From positions 1,054,001 through 1,118,000 of the forward strand of contig CM000690.1 in assembly GCA_000149225.2 (NCBI GenBank): 64,000 bases of DNA. The letters run 5' to 3'. This DNA comes from Lachancea kluyveri NRRL Y-12651. Its lineage: Eukaryota; Ascomycota; Saccharomycetes; Saccharomycetales; Saccharomycetaceae. The first letter of the stretch is position 1. Each line of letters opens with the position of its first letter. Position numbers and translations under genes: made by a program. The notes beneath the pieces were generated by a model. The model did not search any database, was not told where the DNA came from, and worked only from the letters and a program-made list of their open reading frames with translations. Positions 22,172-32,423 of this stretch are shown one piece after another.

Positions 22172-23224
22172 ATGAGTTCAGAGGGATTTTTCAACAAGAG
22201 ACAGAAGCTAAACCGAGAGGAAGATCAGGAGAATTCGAAGCCCTGGGTAGAAAAATACAGACCCAAGAAATTGGATGATGTGGCTGCTCAGGATCATGCT
22301 GTGACCGTTTTGAAGAGGACTCTAGAGTCAGCAAATTTACCACACATGCTGTTCTATGGTCCTCCAGGTACAGGTAAAACGTCCACAATATTAGCTTTAA
22401 CAAAAGAATTGTATGGCCCAGAGTTAGTGAAAAGCAGAGTATTAGAGTTGAATGCATCTGATGAACGTGGTATTTCTATTGTAAGAGAAAAGGTTAAAAA
22501 CTTTGCTCGTCTGACAGTTTCTAACCCATCCAAGAAAGATTTGGAAAACTATCCTTGTCCTCCTTACAAAATTATTATACTAGACGAAGCAGACTCTATG
22601 ACAGCCGATGCCCAAAGTGCTTTGCGTAGAACCATGGAAACATACTCGAATGTGACAAGATTCTGCTTGATCTGTAACTACGTTACTAGGATTATTGATC
22701 CGTTAACTTCAAGATGTTCTAAATTCAGATTCAAACCCTTAGATTCATCCAATGCATTAGGACGTCTAAGATATGTAGCCAAAGAGGAGTCATTAAGTTT
22801 CCAAGAAGGTGTTCTAGAAAAGGTGTTGGATATCTCTCAAGGTGACTTAAGAAAAGCTATTACACTATTACAATCTGCTTCTAAATTAGTTGCTCAAACA
22901 GGATGTGGCGAAATAACCGGTGTTCAAGTGGATGAGTTGGCAGGAACCGTTCCTACAGAAGTTCTACATAGTTTGGTGGACACTATTGCAACTAGAAATC
23001 TCGACAAAATTATTTCACATATCAATGCTTTAATTAAAAGTGGATGGAGTGGCAGTTCCGTAGTTTCCCAGCTGCATGACTATTACATTACCAACGACGA
23101 GTACGATACAAAGTTTAAGAATGCGGTCTCTCTGTTACTCTTTGATACCGATTCAAAACTGACTAACGGTACTAATGAGCATTTACAACTTCTTAACCTT
23201 GCAATGAAAATCTCACAATTATAG
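22172..23224 (+). CDS. RFC2: Replication factor C small subunit 2
   Basis: This 350-residue AAA+ ATPase is a subunit of the clamp loader that places PCNA on primer-template junctions and of the Rad24, Ctf18 and Elg1 variants. The Walker A motif GPPGTGKT is at residues 63-70, the Walker B DEAD box at 138-141, and the arginine-finger SRC motif follows in TSRCSKFRF. The segment PWVEKYRPKKLDDV is the RFC N-terminal signature. S. cerevisiae Rfc2 has 353 residues. Place and strand match YJR068W, and the promoter carries a G1/S-type site. Confidence 0.97.
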   Translation: MSSEGFFNKRQKLNREEDQENSKPWVEKYRPKKLDDVAAQDHAVTVLKRTLESANLPHMLFYGPPGTGKTSTILALTKELYGPELVKSRVLELNASDERGISIVREKVKNFARLTVSNPSKKDLENYPCPPYKIIILDEADSMTADAQSALRRTMETYSNVTRFCLICNYVTRIIDPLTSRCSKFRFKPLDSSNALGRLRYVAKEESLSFQEGVLEKVLDISQGDLRKAITLLQSASKLVAQTGCGEITGVQVDELAGTVPTEVLHSLVDTIATRNLDKIISHINALIKSGWSGSSVVSQLHDYYITNDEYDTKFKNAVSLLLFDTDSKLTNGTNEHLQLLNLAMKISQL

Positions 23225-23328
23225 ATCCATCTGTAAGAAAAATATTGTGTAAAGAATAACATTTGTATACAAAACAGCCGGACGAAAAAAGACATCCCAA
23301 CTTTTTAGCATATTAAAGAATAATAATT

Positions 23329-25155
23329 TTATTTATTTTGTTGTGGAGCCATTTGTGGTGGGACATTGCTGTTGGCCATCTGCGGATGTCCAAATTGAAG
23401 GAAACTAACTGGGGGCTGGGGTGGGAAGAATCCCTGTGGTGGAGCCATACCGTTTGGAACTACTGGCATATTAGGGCTGAATCCTGGAGGTGGCTGCATG
23501 AGAGGGAAACCTGGTGGAGGCATACCACCCTGAGCAGGCATGAATTGCGGTGGTACCTGCCGTTGTTGTCTCTGTCGCTCTCTAGAAACATTGTCATGTG
23601 AGAGAGGTTGGTCATTTCTAGTTTGTTTTCCTTGTTGTGGTTGCTGATTCCCGAAAAATTGCTGAACTCTTTGTCCAGATATACCCGGTGGTGGCGGACC
23701 TTGAAACCCTGTAAAACCTGGCGGAGGCATAGGGATGCCTTGGCCCATCGGAGGTATCATATGTGGTGGCACAGGCATTTGAGAGCCCATTGCAAAACGG
23801 CCTTGCTGTTGAGTAAGTGGCAGTTGCTGTTGTTGGTTTTGCTGCGACCTAGAAACGTCTCTAGATCCATTCTGGCGAGGTTGGGATTGAGACTGTGTGG
23901 AAGGACTAGGCACGGAAATATCACTTTTTGTTCTCCTAAATTGTCTGTTACCTTCCAACTGTTTCATTTCTTGTTCAGGCGATTGTTGTTCCTTCAACTG
24001 AGAAACACCTTCATCTGGTTTGCCCTTACTTAGTAGATTTTGAAAGAAGTTATCGTTTGATTGGATTTGAACAGGAGCTGCTGGAACTTGAGCAATGGCT
24101 GGTGACTCTTGAATTGTGGCATTACTTTGATTGCCCATTGGAGTGATGTTCTTTACCATACGTGGTTGAGGGGCGGAATTATTAGAACCGTCGGTCTCAC
24201 TCTTTTCGTTACTAAAGAATGATAGAATTCTAGAACCCGCAGCAGGCCTAGCGTCGTCTTGCTTTGGAGTTGGAGGTTGTGCAACAGCCTTCTCTTGAAC
24301 AATGCTATTAGATGAAGAAGATGCAGAATGGAAAAAAGAAGAAAATCTAGAGGAGGAGCCCTTTGGAGCGTCAGAACGCCTATCTGCTGGTTCCAATTCC
24401 TCAAAAAGAGAGCTATCTTCCTTTTTTAAGTTGAAAAAATCGGAAATAGAGCTTGTATTCTTGCCCAGCCCGGGTCTTTCAATAGGTGCGTCTGTGCTAT
24501 CAAGGGGTGGTAAACCCTTTTTCCTGCGCTCTAATTCTTTCATCTTAGCTCTCCAGTTTTCAAAGTCAGAGATCGAATTACCAGTAGGATGAATTTCTTC
24601 CTCTAATGCTAGTAAATCGTCGTTGTTGACTTCAACATCTTTCTCCTCAACGTATTGTTTATCGCCTTTGGAGAATTTACTGTTACGCCTGTTGCCGTTA
24701 TTCCTATTGCCACGATTTCTGTGATTTTTTCTGTCAAAATTCCCGTCTGTACTCTTGTAAGTGTGACTTTTATTGTTATTTTGGTCTGGATATCTGTTGG
24801 TTAGTCTCCAAAAGTTCTTCTTTGGAAGTTTGGAAGTAATTTCATCGGTCAAGTTTTGCGGAACACCTCGAGACAGATCCAGCAGTTCATTAACGCTGTA
24901 GACGTACTGCTTCTCCGTTGCATTGGGTTTATAGTCCGAATGAAATTTGGGAACATTCACCTGTATGCTTTTTGGATTTAATGTTTCAGAAAAATCCTCT
25001 GTTGTTTTAGTCTCATTCTTAGTAACTCTGTCCTGATTTTCTTTAATATTCTGCAAAAATTTGGTAATGTCATTTAAAGAGCCACCAGCAATACTATTTG
25101 TGGTTTCATCTTTTGTTGCTGACACTATAGATGGATCGTTTAGTTCAAAGGACAT
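23329..25155 (-). CDS. EAP1: eIF4E-associated translational repressor
   Basis: This 608-residue, largely disordered protein has the canonical eIF4E-binding motif YxxxxLL at Y86-L92 (YSVNELL). Eap1 competes with eIF4G for eIF4E, works with Smy2 and Scp160, and promotes decapping downstream of TOR. Basic Asn/Arg repeats lie at about residues 125-165 and the C-terminal third is rich in Pro, Gln and Met (repeated PPPG and PPHM units). S. cerevisiae Eap1 has 632 residues. The neighbours (TOR on one side, LOS1 on the other) match YKL204W in the flipped chromosome XI block. Confidence 0.92.
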   Translation of the reverse strand: MSFELNDPSIVSATKDETTNSIAGGSLNDITKFLQNIKENQDRVTKNETKTTEDFSETLNPKSIQVNVPKFHSDYKPNATEKQYVYSVNELLDLSRGVPQNLTDEITSKLPKKNFWRLTNRYPDQNNNKSHTYKSTDGNFDRKNHRNRGNRNNGNRRNSKFSKGDKQYVEEKDVEVNNDDLLALEEEIHPTGNSISDFENWRAKMKELERRKKGLPPLDSTDAPIERPGLGKNTSSISDFFNLKKEDSSLFEELEPADRRSDAPKGSSSRFSSFFHSASSSSNSIVQEKAVAQPPTPKQDDARPAAGSRILSFFSNEKSETDGSNNSAPQPRMVKNITPMGNQSNATIQESPAIAQVPAAPVQIQSNDNFFQNLLSKGKPDEGVSQLKEQQSPEQEMKQLEGNRQFRRTKSDISVPSPSTQSQSQPRQNGSRDVSRSQQNQQQQLPLTQQQGRFAMGSQMPVPPHMIPPMGQGIPMPPPGFTGFQGPPPPGISGQRVQQFFGNQQPQQGKQTRNDQPLSHDNVSRERQRQQRQVPPQFMPAQGGMPPPGFPLMQPPPGFSPNMPVVPNGMAPPQGFFPPQPPVSFLQFGHPQMANSNVPPQMAPQQNK

Positions 25156-26250
25156 GTTTGTAGTCTTTTCCTTATTATGACGAGATCAAGAAAGGAGTAG
25201 AGAAAAATAAGTTGTTTTCGAAATACAATTGGAATAAGGGACGAACAAACTGACTTTTCCTTATAAACGTTTAAACGGTTGTGGTTTTTAGCGAGTCTTA
25301 TAAGCAGGTTGGATAGGGGCAGCACCTTTATATGAGGAGAATTTTTTTGCCACCGTTGGGTGGGAAAGCGAGTAAAGTGGACTTTCGCATGGATCAAACA
25401 TTTTGTACGGAGTTGAGCTTGAAATATACTATGAGATATTGAAAACAGTGATTTCTAATCAAACAATAATAGTGTAATGAATTGAGAAGGGATGCGATGT
25501 AGATCTCGATGATAAAGCGGGAAAAGAACTTGATTTTTTGATGACATTGCGCTATTTTTATACTGAACGTAAATCTATGAAGACGCCATTTTTAAGATTT
25601 AACTAATACCTGAGATACCACCATTTTATAGGCGTAGACAGCATGTATATGAAGTGGGAACTTCCCTAGTATTTTAATTCTTTGCTATATCTGACATGTC
25701 CAAAACATTTTCGCTCATCATAGACATATTCACAACACGAGGTCCTTTGAAAGAGTGTCAATATATATATTACTGTCATCTAATCTTCTTTTCTTTATCA
25801 CTACACACTTTATCGTCTATTTGTATAGATAATGTTAGCATTACCGGTAACAAATATGACAAATTGTATGCTACAGCGTAAATACTATAATAAGTTTGGT
25901 TTTTATATTTCAAAAGCACAAGAAAAGTATTCAAACCGACTGTTTAAATATCGTCGATTCTCGGCTTTGCAAATTCTATGAATCTTTTTTACTAAAGTTA
26001 TTTTAATGTGACAGTATGATCCTCTTCTATTTATTTTAGGTACGAATGGAAGTATGTACCAGAACGATGCAATATAAGTAGGCTCAGCCAATAAAAAAAT
26101 AATATGATAATGCAGTTCAGGAGGGACGAGCGTAGTGGTTCATAACACATAAAGAGTTATATGACTTTTCCCCTCTTATTTTGAAGACAGTGTTCATGCT
26201 GATGAATTCTATGGTACAGTAAGACAAATCTCACAATTTGTTATTAGCCT
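25156..26250. other. Intergenic: EAP1 upstream region and LOS1 3' flank
   Basis: This 1.1-kb stretch is long for such a compact region. EAP1-proximal DNA carries a PACE-like site. The remainder is A/T-rich; the open frames 25696-25881 (plus) and 25903-26091 (minus) are short and lack family features. No tRNA or C/D-box pair is apparent. Confidence 0.5.
25346..25354 (-). promoter_or_regulatory. PACE / Rpn4-type site, EAP1 promoter
   Basis: TTTGCCACC on the plus strand is the exact complement of GGTGGCAAA. It lies about 190 bp upstream of the EAP1 ATG and reads in the direction of EAP1. Rpn4 control of EAP1 is an inference from the motif alone. Confidence 0.45.
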
Positions 26251-29200
26251 TCAGGATTTCATGTTGGTGATGAAATTTACAAAATATTTCTCAAAAGACT
26301 TCTCGTTGTATGTAGCCAGGGCCTGGACAAATTCCATCGACAGCTGAGACGGAAATTGGACTTGTGGGAAATAGACATCTGCCAAATACTTCAAACAAGC
26401 ATTGTCGTTGATGTCGCCGTTGATAATGCAAACGGCCTTCAACAAGCGTGACAGATCACAGGCCACTACTCTACAGCTACCGTCGTTAATGTTAAATCCA
26501 TAATCTGGCTTGAAGGGTATCTCGAAAACCAATGGAATAGCCTTGGAAATAAAAAACTCATTTAGACCATCTAATTTGTTGAAGTTGTTGGCATTGCGGT
26601 CTTTAGGGTCTGTACAGACACCAGTACCGAAAAACTTGATAAAACTTACCAAAACGTTCATCGATAGTTTCATTGACGAGGTCTCATTGATTTCTTCAGG
26701 AGTGTAGGTTAAAAGGTCGGTTAAAACCAGTGGCAAAACGTTTCTGTTCGTTTCTGTCAGCAAAAGCGATGTCACATTGTTGGTGATAAATGACTGTAAA
26801 AATGAGTAATAGGCTTTTTTTAGCATTACCTTATCTCTGAAAGAGTCTGTGACGACAACATTTTTACCATTCGAAACCTTAGCTGATGTAGCAGCCGATC
26901 CAGACGAGGTTTCAACAGTACTTTCTTGATCCATTTGAATAATTAAATCAAACACCTTTTTGATGACTGGAGTCAGTAAGTTATTTAATAACTGGTAACA
27001 GTTATCATCTGTGTGAAACATATGAACTATTTGGCCCAAGAATCCCAAGAAGTCGTTCATCTCCAATGCCTTTAACTCCGAGTTTAAGAAAATAGATATC
27101 AACCTGCTTGCAAACGGGATGATTTCGTTGTTTAAAATCGGGGTCAACCGCGCAAACGAAAACCTGGCAGCATCTCTGATAGTCTCATACTTGTTGAAAT
27201 AAGAAAATGTTACTAAGATAACCTCAGCGATATTAGAAAACTTTTCAATTAAAGACCTGTGAATTAGCTTGGTGCTAACCTGTGGATTGTTGACTTGGTT
27301 TTCAGGAACCAATCCGGCATGAACACCGCGGGCTATGGTGCCAATTGCCATCAGAACGTGGTGAGTTTGAAGAACAATCTCTGGAGACTTTACCTGAGAG
27401 GAGATACAAGTCTCTAAATCGGAAAACAACGGAGTCAGAATGCTGTCCAAAATTTCGTAATTTGAATCGGCATTTGCACCAATCAACGTACCGACACCCT
27501 CAAACAAATATAGTTGGTTATCAAAGGTGGTGTCGATATCAGGGGAGTTTGAAACAGGTGGCACTGTCTTAACCATCAGCAACGGTGTTATTTTAGATAA
27601 TAGCTGACTCAAGACACCTGTTACCATCTTTGGTTTGGTAGACTTTATAAATCTGGTGAATAAATACCATGTTCTCAATCTCACCCTTTCTCTATTGTTA
27701 AACATTCCAAATTCACTACAAAACACATTCAGAAGTGTAACCTCATCCTTGTTCGTAGAATCTAAGAAACCGTAGTGCCTAACCACTAATTCGAAAAATG
27801 AAATCTGAATTAATGGATTGTTGATCTGGAAAAGAACAGTGCTACTGAGTAGGGTGGCCATACATTTGGACATGAAAATATGCGGCTGTGAATTGGTAAT
27901 TTCATTTTTATTTAAACCAAACAGATTATTTCTAACACTTTCTGCAAAGTTGTGCATCTGATATGTGGCCAACTCCAAGTCCCTCCAATCAGTACTCGAC
28001 ATCAATGTTTCGATATGCTTGGACATGTTATCCATGTAAACGCTTGGGTTAATAATGGCTATGCTATCTTGGAAGACCTTCAACTTAGATCTAACAGTTT
28101 CATTAAATTCGTCAATTTCGTCAATGGAATCTTCGTCACATGTTTCATCAATTTTCATCTTCTTCATACAAACAGTAATCAACAAGTTTAAAAATTCGAG
28201 ATGTTCCTGGTCTAATGGCAGTCTTTTGGAGTTCATCGCCACAGCACTCCCAGGCTTGCCTCCGATTGCAAAAAGTTTCTTCAAAAATGCTAAGTATTGG
28301 GATAAAAAGGTAAAGCATTGCTGTGTTACAGAGTCGTATTCGTGAGCCATAAACTTCAATACAAGAGGTGACACTTGGCGAAGAATCTGTTGATCTGCAG
28401 CTGAAGCAATTGCTTGGGTCTCCGATGAGGCATTCCCTTCATTGCATTGTTCCAAAATGATCGAAAGTTCAACGCCTACAGAGGAAGCCAATTTGGCCAA
28501 CTGTTCGTGAACTTCAATATCGTCATCGCCGATACTCACAACTTTATCTGTAAGGTTTAGCATGCCAAGCAAAGCCAATTTGTCACCGGGCTTCATTTTT
28601 TTTGAAATAATTTCACACAGACATTGAGAACATGATACCTTAGACTGAGGAAAATCCAGATAATGATAAATCAGGCCGATATACTCCGAGTTAACTATCA
28701 AGTTGACATCCACCCACGAGATGTAAGAACCAATACAGGATAACGTCAGCCCCGCTAGTTCATACTGCTGCTGTTGTTGTTGCACTTTCTTTAAAACATG
28801 AAACCATAGAGATGTCAGAAGCTGTACGTCCTGCAACCTCATGGTATCTTTCAAATAGTTATTCTTAACTTGGATCTCCTTCGATCTCACAAATGTTTGA
28901 TCGGCAATTTCTGAGTTAATAGCCAAAGAAATCCTCAGAAAGTAATCCAGCGAAAGTACAGAATACTCACTAGAAACGCCGTTTTGTAATGAGCCAAGGC
29001 CGAATAGTTGGATTAGATCCTGGAAATATGTGGACCACAGATTACCGTTAACTTCACCATACATGTAATAAAACAAACGAGACACTAATTCTGCAATTTT
29101 GTTTCGAACGTACTCGGGATCTCGAGCATCCTGAGATACTTTGCCTCGTAGAAATTCAATGATTGCTGTTTTGATAAAAAATAGCTGGTCTTTGTTGCTT

Positions 29201-29406
29201 TCAGAAACCAGATCGCTTAATACTTGTAAAGCGACGAACTTACAAAGGTCATCGCTATTGCTATCCTGTAATAGAGAGGAGAAAAGATGGGCAGCATTAT
29301 CACTAGACTTTGCCTGACCAATATATTCTAAAGCTTGTTTCTTCAAGACAAGATCAGCGGTGGAAGAGTTTGCAATTCCTACAGCCTGTTGAATTTGGTG
29401 GATCAT
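26251..29406 (-). CDS. LOS1: Exportin-t, tRNA nuclear export receptor
   Basis: This 1051-residue karyopherin-beta family protein is built of HEAT repeats with no low-complexity blocks except a short Gln run (QQQQQ, residues about 211-215). Los1 exports mature-ended tRNAs from the nucleus with Ran-GTP. The start MIHQIQQAVGIANSS aligns with the S. cerevisiae start, and conserved blocks include YHYLDFPQSKVSC, NETVRSKLKVFQ and AIGTIARGVHAGLVPENQVNN. S. cerevisiae Los1 has 1100 residues. The start codon overlaps the stop of a small upstream frame (see 29406-29651). Place matches YKL205W. Confidence 0.95.
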   Translation of the reverse strand: MIHQIQQAVGIANSSTADLVLKKQALEYIGQAKSSDNAAHLFSSLLQDSNSDDLCKFVALQVLSDLVSESNKDQLFFIKTAIIEFLRGKVSQDARDPEYVRNKIAELVSRLFYYMYGEVNGNLWSTYFQDLIQLFGLGSLQNGVSSEYSVLSLDYFLRISLAINSEIADQTFVRSKEIQVKNNYLKDTMRLQDVQLLTSLWFHVLKKVQQQQQQYELAGLTLSCIGSYISWVDVNLIVNSEYIGLIYHYLDFPQSKVSCSQCLCEIISKKMKPGDKLALLGMLNLTDKVVSIGDDDIEVHEQLAKLASSVGVELSIILEQCNEGNASSETQAIASAADQQILRQVSPLVLKFMAHEYDSVTQQCFTFLSQYLAFLKKLFAIGGKPGSAVAMNSKRLPLDQEHLEFLNLLITVCMKKMKIDETCDEDSIDEIDEFNETVRSKLKVFQDSIAIINPSVYMDNMSKHIETLMSSTDWRDLELATYQMHNFAESVRNNLFGLNKNEITNSQPHIFMSKCMATLLSSTVLFQINNPLIQISFFELVVRHYGFLDSTNKDEVTLLNVFCSEFGMFNNRERVRLRTWYLFTRFIKSTKPKMVTGVLSQLLSKITPLLMVKTVPPVSNSPDIDTTFDNQLYLFEGVGTLIGANADSNYEILDSILTPLFSDLETCISSQVKSPEIVLQTHHVLMAIGTIARGVHAGLVPENQVNNPQVSTKLIHRSLIEKFSNIAEVILVTFSYFNKYETIRDAARFSFARLTPILNNEIIPFASRLISIFLNSELKALEMNDFLGFLGQIVHMFHTDDNCYQLLNNLLTPVIKKVFDLIIQMDQESTVETSSGSAATSAKVSNGKNVVVTDSFRDKVMLKKAYYSFLQSFITNNVTSLLLTETNRNVLPLVLTDLLTYTPEEINETSSMKLSMNVLVSFIKFFGTGVCTDPKDRNANNFNKLDGLNEFFISKAIPLVFEIPFKPDYGFNINDGSCRVVACDLSRLLKAVCIINGDINDNACLKYLADVYFPQVQFPSQLSMEFVQALATYNEKSFEKYFVNFITNMKS

Positions 29407-29651
29407 TAAATTGCAATGCTATGTTCTTGACTCAGTGCTTTCTGCCTTGCTCTTTTTGTCTTATCCTTATTATTTTTTTCCCTTAGAAACTTTACGTTCT
29501 TGCCGTCCGATCCAATAGCACTTTCGTCTATGCCAAAGCCTAACCTTTCGAGTGGATCCTGTTTCCAATTGACTAATGACTGATCTTGCCATCCGCCGGT
29601 GAAAACTTTTTTCAACAACGTACCGCTTACAGGTACTGTGTGGGAAAAAGG
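29406..29651 (-). CDS. Possible small unrecognised gene or exon immediately upstream of LOS1
   Basis: An open frame of about 81 codons runs from just after a stop at 29652-29654 to a TAA that shares its last base with the LOS1 ATG (TAATG). It contains no ATG, so it needs a spliced 5' exon, a non-AUG start or no translation at all. The product looks protein-like: two Trp residues (GGWQDQSLVNW), DPLERLGFGID, then a Lys/Arg-rich tail. One speculative donor, GTATGA near 29786-29791, with a CACAG acceptor at about 29637-29641, would join it in frame to a 25-codon ATG-initiated exon (start about 29860, MTRNLVKDC), but I see no branch-point consensus between them. I do not recognise the protein. Confidence 0.3.
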   Translation of the reverse strand, partial: PFSHTVPVSGTLLKKVFTGGWQDQSLVNWKQDPLERLGFGIDESAIGSDGKNVKFLREKNNKDKTKRARQKALSQEHSIAI

Positions 29652-29654
29652 CTA

Positions 29655-30223
29655 AAATAGGCGCGGTGTATGGGTCCATATGACAACATATCCGGGTAAT
29701 AGAGACAGTGAGAGAGAGAGAGAATAACTGGCATATATATATCAATGGCAAGAGTTTTAAAGCATTTACAAATGCGTCATACAGCAAGAATTTGGTGGTA
29801 AAGCTTCGAGCAAAAGCTGGTTTTTGAGGAAACAATCTTTTACCAAGTTCCGTGTCATGGCCTCATTGTTGAAGATATTTTATGCTACCCGCAAAAGTGA
29901 TCACTACTCACGTTTTATATTTCTACTACTGTAGTATTAAACTGTTAGTGTTGGAAAAGCGAAGGTTTTCTGTTTGTTAATTCCTTCAAGATATGTTTTA
30001 TGACTTAACGAAGATGTGATTGTATTGAAGCCTCTGTGCGAGTTCATCTGCAATTTTTATGATAATTTACACGAATGTTGTACTGCGCTAATCCCTTATT
30101 TTGGGTTACGAGGAACAACACGAACTAAACTACATCGCTGGGATAGCATCTGATAAGATTCATCTAGCATATGCTATTCTGTATAAAAGTTGGGTCTAGT
30201 TTGGGCTTCCTGTACCTACAGGC
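29655..30223. other. Intergenic: upstream of LOS1 and 3' flank of HAM1
   Basis: About 570 bp with a GA dinucleotide run at 29707-29723 and a short TA run at 29734-29742. A CACTAAC branch-point-like heptamer sits on the minus strand at 29944-29950, without a matching GTATGT donor upstream. Nothing else is visible, and the LOS1 promoter must lie here. Confidence 0.45.
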
Positions 30224-30805
30224 TTAAGGATTATACAAGAATTCCTTGAACTTTGTAAAAGCTCTACCTCTTTGAGAAATTTTATTTTTCTCAGGTTTTG
30301 GCATTTCTGCATAAGTTTGGCCATTACCTCCTTCCGGTTCGAATATTGAGTCCCAACCAAAGTTGGTAGGTCCCCTGCTCGGAACAATCTTCCCTTTCGT
30401 GATTCCCTGGAAAACATGGAGGTCACCCTTTTCATCTGCATAAGCAATCGTGGTAACTGCCTCCGCACCTTTATTCTCAAAACCGTCCAACATCTTTACG
30501 ACTTTTTCCAGCCCTAGGCTTTTCACAAACCATTTAATATAGGCGCCTGGCAGACCGTTATACTCGTCAAAACGTAAGGCGGTATCCTCGACAAACACAG
30601 GTACACCCTTGCCCAATCTTTCGACTGCCTGGCTACACTTTGCCAAAGCGATTGTTTCTAGGGAAGAATCTTGCAGTTCATCCAAATCTATAGGTTCATT
30701 GACCAAAGTGAATAGAGCGGACGTTCCATCATTTGGAGCCAAAATGGCCTGGACTTCTTTCAACTTGTTTTGGTTACCGGTAACAAAAACGATGTCTCTG
30801 GTCAT
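30224..30805 (-). CDS. HAM1: Inosine/xanthosine triphosphate pyrophosphatase
   Basis: This 193-residue enzyme hydrolyses non-canonical purine nucleotides (ITP, XTP, dITP and base analogue triphosphates) to monophosphates, protecting nucleic acids from misincorporation. Family signatures: VTGNQNKLKEV at residues 9-19 (substrate site), EDTALRFDEYNGLPGAYIKWF, FGWDSIF and SQRGRAF near the C-terminus. Length is close to S. cerevisiae Ham1 (197). Strand and place match YJR069C. Confidence 0.97.
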   Translation of the reverse strand: MTRDIVFVTGNQNKLKEVQAILAPNDGTSALFTLVNEPIDLDELQDSSLETIALAKCSQAVERLGKGVPVFVEDTALRFDEYNGLPGAYIKWFVKSLGLEKVVKMLDGFENKGAEAVTTIAYADEKGDLHVFQGITKGKIVPSRGPTNFGWDSIFEPEGGNGQTYAEMPKPEKNKISQRGRAFTKFKEFLYNP

Positions 30806-31380
30806 GCTGTGTGTTACTTAGCCTGGTGTGCCTTGTTAATCAGAGTGAATGCCAAAGAAAGAGTTTTTCAAGCTTACAAGTGTGCCTCACCATGCCCGTG
30901 AAATCGAAAAACTACGAATACTCCTTTTTTTCTTTCTTTTTTTCTTTTTTAGATGTTGCCAGTCTCGAAACGGAAAGCACTGACAACTCTTGGATAACTG
31001 GATTTACAAGCAGTGTCTTACATATACACAGAAACTGGTTTAAAGAAAAAATCCATTGCTCTAAATGATTCTCGACTCTTTATCAGACATTTAGTGTAGC
31101 ATGTAGCCTTTGTGTGGGTCTCACCAATACTCAATTTCCCCTTGCGAGGCTCTCTCGATCGTTTACACAGGCAGACTGATTAAATTTAACAGTGTAGTAT
31201 AATACGAGGTGCTAGGAGATATTTCTACTCAATTCACGTCGAATTGATTTTTCTTGTCCTTGACCGTTACAAGCCCCAGGTGACGAGGCCCCTCTCTTTC
31301 GACAATAACCCAAACAGTTTGCAACTTGAAAAATACATTTACCTCCACATTACTTACTCTAAGACACTTACTAACACTAT
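30806..31380. other. Intergenic: HAM1 promoter and LIA1 3' flank
   Basis: About 575 bp. A CT-rich stretch (30925-30950) lies about 120 bp from the HAM1 start. A TACTAAC heptamer at 31369-31375 abuts the LIA1 stop on the opposite strand, with no intron context. I see no RNA gene or credible ORF. Confidence 0.5.
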
Positions 31381-32349
31381 TTAAGCAGGAGCATACTCCA
31401 ATTCGTTACTGTTTTCGTACTCATACATATCCAAAGCAACGATAGCAGATTCTCTTACAACATCGTCCTTGTCTTCCAAATGGTTTTGCAGGATTGGCAA
31501 GACGTCATCAGTGGCGATGGAACCTAGTGCTTCTGCAGCTTCGTGTCTGACCATTGGAGCTTCGTGCTCACGGCCTAAAACTTCAACCAAGTTGGGAACC
31601 ACAACCGGATTACCGATTTGGCCAAAGACGTAAGCAATTTCATGCTTGAACAAGGCAGATGGGTCATCAAAACCAGAGGCTAAAGCCAAACAGGCTTCGT
31701 CATTGCCAATATCTCTTAGTCTGAACATGGCTCTATACCTTTCAAACAATGGCTTTTCCTGGTTGTTCAAAATTTCCTTTAGTTCTGCGATTTTGTAATC
31801 TTTTTCCAAAGCTAAAGGTGGAGCTGGATCGATGCTGGAATACAGAGACTCTTGCAGCTGCTCCTTTTTACTACCATCAGCATTTTGCCACTTGATTCTA
31901 CCGATAGCCAGTTCACAGGTTTGTCTGATTTCCAATAAAGGATCTTCTTTGAAGTATTTTTCCAATACTGGCAAAGAGCCAACATCGCCCAGAGCACCCA
32001 AAGCTTCAGCAGCTTCATGTCTGACCATGCATTGCTGGTCATTGTCGATCAATACATCTCTTAAAACTGGAGCACCTTCCAAGTTTTTAGTTTGACCAAG
32101 GACGTAGGCGACTTCGTGTTTTAGCAATTCACTGCTGTCGGCAAAAGTTTCACTGATGTATTTAATTGCCTTGCGAGCATCTTCTGGATTTTTTTCGAAT
32201 TCTTCTGCAACACCTTTTAGGTTGAACAGAGCTCTAAATCTGTTCGCCAACTTGGTATTGCCAGATTTGTTAATCAAAATATCTCTAAGCTGTTCTAAGG
32301 AACAGTTGTCAACGTTTTCCTCAAAGTGCTTTTCAAAATTAGTAGACAT
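31381..32349 (-). CDS. LIA1: Deoxyhypusine hydroxylase (eIF5A hypusination)
   Basis: This 322-residue HEAT-repeat di-iron enzyme hydroxylates deoxyhypusine on eIF5A, the last step in hypusine formation. The four iron-binding His-Glu pairs are all present: [34 protein letters not shown] and [12 protein letters not shown], arranged as two symmetric halves. S. cerevisiae Lia1 has 325 residues. PAC-like and RRPE-like elements lie 50-75 bp upstream, consistent with growth-regulated expression. Matches YJR070C in place and strand. Confidence 0.97.
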   Translation of the reverse strand: MSTNFEKHFEENVDNCSLEQLRDILINKSGNTKLANRFRALFNLKGVAEEFEKNPEDARKAIKYISETFADSSELLKHEVAYVLGQTKNLEGAPVLRDVLIDNDQQCMVRHEAAEALGALGDVGSLPVLEKYFKEDPLLEIRQTCELAIGRIKWQNADGSKKEQLQESLYSSIDPAPPLALEKDYKIAELKEILNNQEKPLFERYRAMFRLRDIGNDEACLALASGFDDPSALFKHEIAYVFGQIGNPVVVPNLVEVLGREHEAPMVRHEAAEALGSIATDDVLPILQNHLEDKDDVVRESAIVALDMYEYENSNELEYAPA

Positions 32350-32399
32350 GGCCTGCTGATGTATTCCGCTTGTAGATAGTGAGCGTGAGTAGCTACATC

Positions 32400-32423
32400 A
32401 TCTCATCACTTGTAAAAATTTTC
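32400..32423. promoter_or_regulatory. PAC-core and RRPE-like pair, LIA1 promoter
   Basis: ATCTCATCAC (32400-32409) carries the PAC core CTCATC, and AAAAATTTTCC (32413-32423) matches the RRPE. The two are 3 bp apart and lie 51-74 bp upstream of the LIA1 ATG on its template side. Confidence 0.5.
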
